NCBI GenBank assembly: GCA_001972305.1
Contig: BDDD01001612.1
Location: 62,001 to 126,000, forward strand
DNA from: Cephalotus follicularis
Taxonomy: Eukaryota > Streptophyta > Magnoliopsida > Oxalidales > Cephalotaceae
Length of the DNA stretch: 64,000 nt
Reading direction: 5' to 3'
The position numbers were made by a program, and so were the translations under genes. Position 1 is the stretch's first letter. The number at the start of each line of letters is the position of its first letter. This document shows positions 11,615 to 21,120 of the stretch, piece by piece. The notes beneath the pieces are model-generated. The model ran no database searches and was not told the origin of the DNA. It saw nothing but the letters and a program-made list of their open reading frames with translations.

Positions 11615-13636
11615 TGTAACACCCCCGAGCTGTGGGAGACCTTACAGGTCATAATAAAGAAACATGACATAACATAATAAAAGGATCTGCTTTATTAAAA
11701 ACGTAATGGTTTAAAACTTAACTCATAGTATACTGGAATTGATCATAAACTGATTACTTATTCATAATCCAAAAGTCATAAACTGAAATTAACATATTAT
11801 TCATAAAAACAGGCCCTACAATGACCATAAGTAACCTAAACATAGTGGAATCAACTCCTACGTGATCCTCAACATCAGGTAGTCACTCTTATCACACATT
11901 GCCCCATTGCTCCTGATAACCTGCCGCATGGAAACAAAAACGTGGCTGAGCAAACCTCAGTACGAATATAGAATGTAAAACAGTAAGCAATCTTTTAAAG
12001 CAAGAAGATTTCAAAAGTACTTCAGAACAAAATTCTTAACATAAAACTGAATTCATTTCCAATAATTCAGATGTCCAAAACTGATTTTATTTCGATAAAA
12101 TCGAAGAGAGTAGCAAAGAGCAGAATATCCGTACCTTACGTGATCATAGATTAACTTACGAATATTCGGTAAATATAATAGTCCCACGTTGCACAATAAT
12201 CTATACGATATAACAATATTCATATAAGGGTCTAAAAAAATCATTTTGGGCATAAATCAGAATCATAATGATGTTTAAAACAGACTCGGATTCATCGGAC
12301 GAGCAAACGGATGAGAAGATATGAAAACAAAAAGTTTTAGGACTAACCAGCCAACTGTTTCAGGACTCCAGTCGACTATCCAAAGGGTGGCAGTCGACTG
12401 TATAGCATAGGCAGTCGACTACGCAAATTGAACTGTAGGCAGTCGACTATGACAGGGGTCCAGTCGACTACTCAACACAAAACAGTCGACTGTTCATGCG
12501 GGCAGCCGACTGTTCTGGGTGACCAAACAGCAGTTTAAGGCAGTTTTGTGCAATCTAGCTGCCAAAACTCAGATTTCTCAACACTAGAAGACTACCGACA
12601 CCTAAAATAACTTTGTATGGCATGTAAAACGATGATATAACACTGGATTCAAAAGAGATACTTAGACAGTAATTTATCTTAGAGTGACAGATGACTTAAA
12701 CCATATCATACATATGCACAATTCAACTTCCGTCCACTTATCATTATCATATGCATCAAAACCAGATTATACAACACTTTCTAGGTGTCTAACACGAGCT
12801 GATAGATTCAAGACCGTGACAGAGTTTAGAATTTCAAGAAACCAAAACTAACAACCTTAAAGAGCCCATATAACAAAGCACCAGATTGACATAAAACCAA
12901 CATCGGTTACTAAGCTAATAACAACAGAGGAAACCAATCTGAATGGATGCCAAACAGTTGCAGAGACCAAGAAAATCAGAAGTGTGCAAAGGCTGTTCAC
13001 AAAAAAAATGGGAGAGACAAACGAAATTCAAAACCTGCCGAAGCTATACATATCAATGTGAAATGATTCCTACACTTAACCATGGAAAACAAACCTACCT
13101 TGATGCAATCACGCAGATAGCACAACGAGTTCACAACTTGCAAAACGGTAGCAACCAAACGAAGGAGAAAGGTAGAAAATTTATTGGCATTGACCAACTT
13201 AAATAGGAAGAAGAAGCAATTTAGGCAAGATCGGAATTAAGGAAACCAAAATCTGATTTGATAAGGAAAAGAGTAGGATTTTTAGGGGATAAAATTGGGA
13301 AGAGGGAGAGATTCGGGGAAGAGATAGAGATAGAGGAGGGAGTTACGGGAAAGGAAAGTTTGAGAGGGAAAGGGAAAGAATTAAGGAAATAAAATAGAAA
13401 TAGGAAAATAAAATAAAATAATTTTTTTTAAAAGGTTTATAAAAGTATATTTTATAAAACTGATTTGTAAATATAAAATAACCTAAACCTTACCAAAACA
13501 CATATTCATACTAACATGCCCAAAACCAAGGCTGGAATCAGTCAGCCCAAAATCATCAACCCAACGTAAAGTAGACAACTACTAACGAAACAAATAAAAA
13601 CCCGTAAAATTATGTACAGGCAAACAGGGTATTACA
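11615..13636 (-). repeat. Right LTR (5' LTR) of Gypsy element A
   Basis: Begins TGTAACACCCCCGAG next to the primer site and ends GGGTATTACA before the gtaaa duplication. Carries the matching GTCGACT array at 12348-12516. Confidence 0.92.
12348..12516. repeat. GTCGACT motif array in the right LTR of element A
   Basis: Eight CAGTCGACT-type sites, six with a perfect GTCGAC core. Counterpart of the array at 5558-5727. Confidence 0.8.
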
Positions 13637-13661
13637 GTAAATCAATCCAACTCTTATCCAT
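13637..13661 (-). pseudogene. Start of the CACTA transposase reading frame (MDKSWIDL)
   Basis: On the minus strand an ATG at 13661 reads MDKSWIDL up to the Gypsy boundary. MDKSWI is the usual start of the CACTA transposase-associated domain (PF13963 type), and the family continuation (R..NLRAYVLGV) is found on the far side of the Gypsy element at 4929. The 5-bp target duplication gtaaa is shared by both flanks, so the Gypsy element landed about eight codons into this gene. Confidence 0.8.
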
Positions 13662-14166
13662 CTCTATCTTATGACTTTTGATCCCTAACAACAAAAACAC
13701 AAACAGTAACAATTAGACATGCATAAACTGATTTAGTTATCCTAAGCAAGAAAGTTTCAAAATTCAGTGTTTTTTTTATTTAATATAAGTTTGAGCACAC
13801 AGCAAACCAAAAAAATATAAGTATCTACAAAACCCTGACTTTAAACAAATTACAAAAACGAATGATCAATCCTAGAAACGGCCACAAATAAAATAATAAA
13901 TAATAAATCGAATATGTACCTAAATGTGAATCCTCTCAAATTTCTATTTTACCAAACATAACATAAGTCTCTAATGTGAAAACTAGCTAGTCTCTATATG
14001 AGGTGCATATAAAGACACAATGACTCAAATGGGGGTTACAAAAGTCCTCCTCCTTTCACTCCTAACCACAAGCGGAGCTCAAAAAGATTATATAGACAAA
14101 TGATTCCAAGTATAAAGGTCAGTTGATCCTTTAGTTTATTTAATTTGAGAAAAGTGGTTATGTTAT

Positions 14167-14660
14167 CTGTCCGTATTTTTTGTACATTTATGTGTTAAAC
14201 TGGCACATAAGAGTTTGTGCTGAGGTATCAAAGACATGGACAAGTATCTATCTAAGCTAGTACTATCATTATCTAAATATAGAAATGTAGTTTTCCACTA
14301 CATAGTGTTGGCTTAAAGTCACTACAAAAGTATAGTGATCAAAAGCAAATATGCCATTCATTTCACTGTACAAAAGGCATACATGGGATATAGGTGGTAC
14401 ATCTGTCCGTATTTTTTGTACATTTATATGTTAAACAGGCACATAAGAGTTTGTGCAGAGGTATCAAAGACATTGAGAAGTAGCTATCTAAGCTAGTACT
14501 ATCCTTATCTAAATATAGAAATATAGTTTTCCACTACATAGTGTTGCCTTAAAGTCACTATACAAGTATAGTGATCAAAAGCAAATATGCCCTTCATTTC
14601 ACTGTACAATCTCTCTCTATTTCACTATACAAAAGGCATACATGGGATCTAGGTGGTACA
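14167..14660. repeat. Tandem duplication, period about 236 bp
   Basis: The block starting ctgtccgtattttttgtac at 14167 is repeated from 14403 with a few substitutions and one short internal insertion near 14610. It lies in CACTA noncoding DNA and includes inverted AT-rich motifs such as the CACTATAC/GTATAGTG pair. Confidence 0.85.
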
Positions 14661-15273
14661 TTTATGTTTTCCATCTCTCTCTCTTTTATATATATATATA
14701 TATCCTCACAAGTCTCTCCTTGATTCCTTCTCAATAATATATGCTTCCTTCTTTGATTTGTCATGCCCCTTTTGCCACCAACTTGCCTATAGAATACAAG
14801 ATGCTCTACTCACTTCAGAAAGCTAGCTTCTAAATAGAACTTGGTAAACTTGATTGAGAAACTTATAAAATATCTGTAAACATGACACAGACATATACCT
14901 TACTTTTTAGACATTGGTAATTGCTTTGAGCTTCATTTTGGATTTTACATTGTACATTTTGTTTTTATTGACAGTTTTATGCAATGCACAAGAGCATTAA
15001 TTATGACTGAATGTAAGATTTGACTAACATTCCATTGAATTGGACTACACAATCATGAATACAGGATTTTGATAGGAAATCCATACAAAAACCCTCGAAA
15101 GTTCTATGGCATGCCACCATAATTAATCATCAACAAATTCCAAATTAGTGTCGCCTTGCATTACTTAGTCTTTTTCTAATTGCCTTCTCTTTGAGGTGTT
15201 ATTCCCTTTTTCTAAACCTATATCTGTACCTATTTTTCATTTTGTAGGTTTTTATGCTACTATATTTAGCAAG

Positions 15274-15276
<3 letters not shown>

Positions 15277-15304
<28 letters not shown>
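15277..15304. repeat. (CA)n microsatellite
   Basis: Fourteen uninterrupted CA dinucleotides inside the CACTA element. Confidence 0.95.
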
Positions 15305-16355
15305 ACTAACCCTTTAAGCCATGAATTTTGTATAACTAATGATCAAAATCTATGTTAATCATTAATGATAGTTATATTTCTCTCTCCCGATTTTAGGTAT
15401 TGCTAGTTACTCTAGCAACAATAAGCTAATAAAAAAATATTAACTCTAAATTTAACAATATCATTTCATACACCAGACAGAGAGACACTTCTCCATGTTA
15501 GTATAAATAAATATCACAAAAAGGACTATAATGCTCAAAACCAAAAACTAAATTTGCCCACTCTACATCCCTAGTAATCAGCAGATTGGATCAGGCAAGA
15601 AGAGGTGCAACCCGGATCTATAATGCTCAAGAAACAATGAAAATAATAAATAAAGATAGACTACGATATCAAAAAGAACAAGCCAAACAAGAAAAAACCA
15701 AAAGATTATCCTCCTATGAAAAGTGATGCATATAGCATGATAGTAAAAGCTAACATAATGAGCCAAACAATATATTCCTTATTTAATTCAACAGCAAAAG
15801 AAGGACCAGATTCACCTCCTCTGAAGATGCTGGCTCCAGAAATCCAGACAGAGATTGGCTGACAGGTGGTTGCCTCAAAACTGGTTTACGCTTGTTGTAG
15901 GATTTTTCTTCTATAACAGCAGCACCTGTCAGTTGATTACTGTAAACTGTTTCACCAAGACTGTCATACTCAACAACTCAACACCAGAGAGAGACAGAGA
16001 GACACTTCTCCATGTTAGTATAGATAAATATAACAAAAAAAAATGAAGATTGGATCTAGAAATCAATACCTGAAATCGGGAGCTTGATTATGGCTGAATA
16101 TTACAGGTATATGCAGAGTTGGAGAAGAAGAAGACCACTTCGACTAAGAACAGCATCCTTATTAAGATAAAGAGTGAAATAGTGGAGGACAGAGACTCGA
16201 GATTTATAGGTTATTTGTAGAGAAATTGGTATTAATTTTTAGGGATTTACTGATTTGGAATTGGGGTTGGGGTTTCAGATTTGATATTGAGTATGAGAGA
16301 TGGAATGAGCGAAATGAGAGGAAAAGTGAAGCTCGGTATACTGATATCACTTGCC

Positions 16356-16463
16356 TTTTGAAACAGTAATGATCGACCGTTTCAAATAGCTATGGCTTTT
16401 TGAAACGGTTGATCAAATGCCGTTTCAAAAGGGGTGTTTCAAAAAAGCAATTTTCTTGTAGTG
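16356..16463 (-). repeat. CACTA subterminal repeats and terminal inverted repeat
   Basis: At least five copies of the motif TTTGAAAC(A/G)G or its complement CCGTTTCAAA, in both orientations, lie within 110 bases of the end. The 16-bp terminus CAATTTTCTTGTAGTG follows at 16448-16463. In the En/Spm family such subterminal repeats bind the element's TNPA-type protein; that role is inferred from the family. Confidence 0.85.
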
Positions 16464-16868
16464 ATTCTCTGAGTACATCTATATAAGTTGACCATGAGAT
16501 TGTACATGCAGATGAATGATGGATGTGAATGTTTTGTCCCCCGTCAAGATTTACATTCATTGATTCATCGTATGTTTAATGGTGGGTTAAACTTGACTAG
16601 AATACATATGGCGTTTTGGTCCCCGTCAAGGTCATATGTACACTAGAGGCAAAAGCAATGATCAGGAATCATACTATTGTATGGTTGGCAAGAGTTTTGC
16701 CTAACTGCAAGTTTCAGTATAATATTTTGGCCCCCGTCAAGGTTATATTGAATATGTTGCAGGACACCGATCCCCACTCGGAAATAAGATCCATGAGACT
16801 TGGATTATTGTTTCCCGTCTCCCATATTTATGAGAATTATGGGATTCGCAAAAAACAGTTGGAGCCTG
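16464..16868. other. Unassigned segment between CACTA end and Gypsy element B, rich in hairpins
   Basis: No family could be recognised. The segment holds three long imperfect hairpins with a shared loop (16511-16764) and a further inverted pair, AGGCAAAA near 16646 and TTTTGCCT near 16695. It is the DNA into which the CACTA inserted on its left and Gypsy element B on its right. It could be part of the Copia element that resumes at 23782, or an unrelated LTR or noncoding element. Confidence 0.5.
16511..16764. repeat. Three hairpins with conserved loop TTTTGGYCCCCGTCAAG and different stems
   Basis: Hairpin 1 has core stem 16526-16532/16553-16559 (tgaatgt/acattca), extended by gatgaat/attcatc. 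Hairpin 2 has stem 16603-16610/16633-16640 (tacatatg/catatgta), extending outward to ctag on both sides with two mismatches. Hairpin 3 has stem 16714-16722/16743-16751 (tcagtataa/ttatattga, one G-T pair), extending outward to ctgcaa/ttgcag. Loops of 20-22 bases share TTTTG(G)(T/C)CCCCGTCAAG. Stem sequences are unrelated between units but complementary within each. Confidence 0.85.
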
Positions 16869-17295
16869 TGTGATGACCCGTCCCTCAGGGTAGCCACCAC
16901 GGATGAATCGTCCAGCAGGAAGGAGGAATTTCCCATTTCCTCTGAGCCAAAAACGCCACGCATGCCAGAAGAAACACACGGCAGAGAATGGACAAAAAAG
17001 GAAATGGCAAAACTGTAAATAACCCTTACATAAAACCATTCCAAAAACTCACCGTTTAACTAAAGGGAACACAACAGCCACAGCCCAAACACACCGTTCC
17101 ACTAAAGGAACGTGCCAGGGGAGGGAGCCGGGACAGAGAATGTAACACTACGTCTTGCCAGGGGACTCGGGCAGGGGATGCCAACATCACACAACAAAAC
17201 ACGACAAACACAATCCAGATCTGCACCTCCATCCTAAGACATGCGTTCCCCGGACGAGCCATCCTCGGGCATGTCCTCATTGGAAACCTAATCGC

Positions 17296-17470
17296 GAACA
17301 TGTCCTCCCCGGGCCTGTCCTCCCCGGGCATGTCCTCCTCGGGAATGACCTCCTCGGGCATGGCCTCTCAAGGCATGTCATCCCCGGGCACGTCCTCCTC
17401 AAGCATGTCCTCCCTCGACAACACGTTCTCCTCGGACAACATGTTCTCCTCGGACAGAGCCCGACAACAA
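17296..17470. repeat. 15-bp minisatellite in the LTR of element B
   Basis: About ten imperfect units of GGGCATGTCCTCCCC, then a TCCTCGGACAACATGTTC pair. The homologous array in the other LTR is at 21530-21720 and differs in unit number and order. Confidence 0.75.
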
Positions 17471-18279
17471 GTGCCAGACCACAACATAAACCAACCCAGC
17501 CTTAACAACCCTGAGGTCAGGACACGAGCCCCACAGGCTGACCCCCGCCCCGGGGAGATCCCCCAACCTGCCCGACCTCGGGTAACCTTCTCGGTAAACA
17601 AGCAGAAGATCATAACTCAGCGTTTCAAGTAAAAACACGAAATCTCATCATTAAACACCACAAATCATCTCAAGAATACATCATATTATCATTTCAAAAT
17701 AATATATATCATGTTCACAAAATATCGTCCCCTATTCAAAAGCCGAGGACTCATACAAAAGAATATCATTTCCTCCTCAGGCCGAGGACCATACAACAAA
17801 AGAATAAAACCCATATGCCCCATAAATGCAAGCAAGGACGAGCCCGTGAAGCCGACAGCTCAGCTCATCCCCCGCAGACTACCTTATCAACCCAAAAGAC
17901 TGCCCTGGCAGCCACAGCAGCTTCCTTTGCAAAACAACTGGAAGGGGATTAGTCCAAATAACTAGTGAGCAAGAACAAGCATTCTCCAGAGCATCCACAA
18001 CCACTGGACGCACAATGAAAATATAAAATCAAGCCCCACTAGGCAAAACAGAACAAGGCAGAGGTAAATAAAAGGAACACAAACTCAGCAATATCACAAG
18101 GCTCCACTCCTCGAAGTCTGCCAAAGGAAAAAAGAGTCAAACATGAATAAGCGGAGGATTCTAACAAAAGATAACATCACAAGTAAAACAATTGTGCCCA
18201 AGATAAACAAGAGAAGAGGAACAACACCACAATATCCCGTGGTCAGCCGCCATACCAGGCAAAACACACACATCTATCT

Positions 18280-18510
18280 AGGCCACAGCCCACTAACATC
18301 TTTCCGGACCTCGTCCGCTAGTATCTATCCGAGCCAGAGCTCGCTATCCACCATAGTATCCGTGGTCTGCCGCCATACCAGGGCCAAACACACACACACA
18401 CACCACCTATCCAGGCCTCACCCGCTAGAATCTATCTGGACCTCGTCCGCTAGTATCTATCTGAGCCACAGCTCGCTAGTATCTATCCGAGCCACAGCTC
18501 GCTAACCCCG
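18280..18510. repeat. ~28-bp repeat array in the LTR of element B
   Basis: Imperfect units built on CGCTAGTATCTATCCGAGCC, interspersed with variants ending CTCGTCC. The homologous array is at 22530-22770. Confidence 0.75.
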
Positions 18511-19544
18511 CCCAAATGGGAAGGAACGGAGGACTCCCCTGCACTCACACTCAGCATACCATCATAGACAATAGTACACCGCAGATCCAGGTATGGAACC
18601 CAGGGGCAGTTCCCATATAGCATCCCATCATACACAATGAGAACACTAAGGAGAGTTGATCGTCGGACGTACCCTTTACCACCGACCATAACCCATGCAT
18701 CCCGTCCGCACATCCCAGTGCATCCCACATATCAGAGGAACCAAAAATAAACAAAGAGATCGTCTGACACAAACAACAACCGTCAGAGGAACAACATACA
18801 TTCAACCCAAGAACCATCCGAGCTCTCAAGCTCTGCCAAGAATAGGATTACAACATAAACAAGGGTAACAAGGATCCAAATCCCACGAAAAACGTTCAAC
18901 CAGAGGATAACAATAGGCACACAAAATATCAAGTAAAAGAAAGAGGAGAATGTCCCACTCACAAATTGCCTCAAGCTACTGTCGACCAACCCCAAGATGC
19001 TCCGTCACAGCAACAAGTTCCTCGTATGCAAGCTAACACATATCAGATCGAGAAGAAGACATAACACATACATGAGCAGAAAACACAACCAACCAAACCA
19101 GGCTATCATCCTCCTCCTCGGCCCCAGCGTAACGTGCCACCACTCTACACAAACCAGGGAAGAGGAGAGCTCACCTTCACAGCTCAAAAGCAAAAGAGGG
19201 CAACCAAAACGCTCACGGAAGAAGGGAAAAGAAGAAGAAGAAACCAGCTCTCTCTCACTTCTCTCTCTCAAAGCCGAACTCCACTAACCAAGAAAGCACT
19301 GCCAGCCCACTTACCAACTCCCATCTTATCATCAACACCTTGGGAAAAACACAAAGCTTCTCCAAGAAGCTAATCCATATATCATATAATAATCCAAACT
19401 AATCATGTCCACATGTTTAAATAACTTACCATAATTCCCACTTAAGTCCTTTCCATGTGCCAAACAAGGCCTTAATTTATAATCCTCTAAAATAGGTACG
19501 GGGTATTACATCCACCACACCCTAGGAAATTTTGTCACCAAAAT

Positions 19545-20958
19545 TTAAAACACAGGTGGAACACTTATAACCAAAACATGATCCAAAGAAACAAACTTAC
19601 CTTCATCCTCAGCAGGAGTGGTAAGGCCTGACCCCGTCTTCAAATTGTACACCCTTGCAGTGGCCATAGGTCTTCCAGGTGGTCTACTACTACTAGCTCT
19701 CGAACCAGAGGCTTGCCGAGCAGCCGCTCCACTACCCGGTGCACCCAACTGATTGGTCCTCTACGTTGGTTCTCTGGCCTTTCACTGTACATCCGAGGAT
19801 GTAAATCCTTGTGTCCCCGTTGCACCCTGCAACCTCAATGGACATCGATTCCTCAAATGCCCGGTCTGACCACATTGGTAACAAGAACGTGTCTCCACTC
19901 CACACTCACCAACATGGTGTCGACCACACTGCTAACAACGTGAGGGTGATGAAAAAGTCGATGCACTCTCCATCTCAGGAGTTCCATGAGAAAAACTAGG
20001 GACCGAAGCCTGAGTCCACTGCTGGGGTGATCCTCCCCAACTCCCCTTACCAACTGGTCCACTGGCAGACGAAGGTCCCCTCGTCCTCTGATTCTTGGAG
20101 GAACTCTCCTCCACTTCAAGATTCGAAGCACACCGTTTCTGTCCTCGATTCTGTCTGCTCCTCTGCTCATTTATGCTTAGCTTGACCCTCATGGCCGACT
20201 CCACCAGATTACCAAAAACATTCCAATCAATTGTTGCTACAGAATGCCGTATCTTCGGCATTAAGCCGTTCAAAAACCTCTGGCATCTCTCCTTCTGGTC
20301 AGCCACCAAGGCAGGAGCAAAATGAGACAACTCCAAAAACTTATGCTCATACTGTGACACCGACATAGAACCTTGATACAAATGCAAGAATTCCCTCCTC
20401 CTCTCCTGGACATAGGTACAAGGAAGAAAATGCTGAAGAAAGTCCTTCTTGAACAAAGTCCAGGTGATCTCCAGGGGATCCTCAAACCTAGCACTCAAAG
20501 CTTCCCACCAACGCAAGGCTCCTTGCTCCAACAAAAAGGATGCATTGCCCACCCATTAGTCCACGGATATATCAATCCTTTCAAATATCCACTCCAAACA
20601 GTTTAACCAAGTCTCTGCATCAGCGGGGTTCCCAGATCCTTCAAAAACAACCGCTCCAAGGCATTGCATACGCTCAAGTGGAAAAGGTTAAGGTTTTTAC
20701 TGCCCCAACAGTTTGAGCCCAAATGGTAAAAGCCTGTAACAACTCATACTGACTTCCCGCAACAATCGGAGGAGGTACTTGAGCAGTAGACTGCCCAGCA
20801 TGGTCCTCGACCTCTGCCGGCCTGCTTTCCCTAGCCTCAACTCCAGGATTTGCCTGCACATCTGGCTGAACATTCTGTGGTTCCCGATCCCCAGCTGGTC
20901 TAGAGGTTGCCCTGCCCCCAATCCGACCACGACCTCTGGTGCCACTACGGCGCATCAT
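19545..20958 (-). pseudogene. Gag region of element B
   Basis: Reading leftward: an N-terminal segment (20958-20674, MMRRSGTRGRGR), a retrotransposon gag core (20552-19932) with LEQGALRWWEAL, EYEHKFLELSHFAP-type motifs and a basic tail, then zinc-knuckle sequence near 19900-19820 (CYQCGQTGHLRNRCP). The frame ends soon after a TARVYNLKTG spacer that precedes protease in autonomous relatives. No protease, RT, RNase H or integrase follows before the LTR. The copy is broken. Confidence 0.82.
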
Positions 20959-21106
20959 CCTTCACACAGAAGGCAAGAAACCACCGTAACAACATGTTCT
21001 ATATGTATGTCACTCATGATATGCAAAACCCAACATATAAAACCCCAGAAAGCATCAACACACAACAAGAAGGAAGAAAAACATGCACTATAACCACAAA
21101 CCGGTC

Positions 21107-21118
21107 GCTCTGATACCA
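21107..21118 (-). other. Primer binding site of element B
   Basis: Minus-strand TGGTATCAGAGC, a perfect initiator Met-tRNA match, two bases from the LTR at 21121. Confidence 0.85.
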
Positions 21119-21120
21119 AC

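Larger units (their letters stand above)
4930..13636 (-). mobile_element. Ty3/Gypsy retrotransposon, Tekay/Del-like, with both LTRs (element A)
   Basis: Two LTRs (4930-6848 and 11615-13636) flank gag, protease, reverse transcriptase, RNase H and integrase homology in Gypsy order on the minus strand. The target duplication gtaaa is at 4925-4929 and 13637-13641. A Met-type primer site lies next to the right LTR and a G-rich polypurine tract next to the left one. The integrase tail carries a chromodomain-like segment (VKVLWKNHPKREATWEMEE), which points to the Tekay/Del chromoviruses. Coding regions are interrupted in several places, so the copy looks inactive. LTRs agree at roughly 95% by eye in the stretches compared, suggesting insertion about two million years ago under commonly used plant rates. 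Confidence 0.9.
13662..16355. other. 5' noncoding part of the CACTA element
   Basis: AT-rich sequence between the transposase start and the subterminal repeats, with no convincing coding frame. It holds a tandem duplication at 14167-14660, a (TA)n tract near 14690-14702, a (CA)n tract at 15277-15304, and a segment near 15477-15520 that recurs at 15990-16035 (both contain gagacacttctccatgttag). Promoter and 5' UTR or intron sequence of the transposase would be expected here. Confidence 0.6.
3922..16463 (-). mobile_element. CACTA (En/Spm) DNA transposon, minus strand, split by a Gypsy element
   Basis: The right end (16448-16463) is the complement of CACTACAAGAAAATTG, the typical CACTA terminus, preceded by subterminal repeats. 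TNP2-type transposase homology starts with an ATG at 13661 and continues at 4929-3922 after the Gypsy insertion at 4930-13636. The left end is not visible because another LTR element (735-3921) inserted in the transposase region. A 3-bp target duplication cannot be tested; the bases after the right terminus are att. Excluding the Gypsy element, about 3.8 kb of the CACTA is visible, and its transposase is decayed. Confidence 0.85.
16869..19510 (-). repeat. Left LTR (3' LTR) of element B
   Basis: Starts TGTGATGACCCGTCCC and ends GGGGTATTACA. Aligns throughout with 21121-23776. Contains a 15-bp array (17296-17470) and a ~28-bp array (18280-18510). Confidence 0.9.

Noticed and set aside
18143-18995. 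Multiple frames of 70-120 codons in the LTR of element B
   Set aside because: Equivalent frames in the other LTR are differently interrupted; the sequence is repeat array, not coding.
21107-21118. tRNA-Met-like sequence here and at 721, 11600, 36396, 47441 and 62181
   Set aside because: Only the 10-12 base primer-site complement is present, always next to an LTR; there is no tRNA gene fold.
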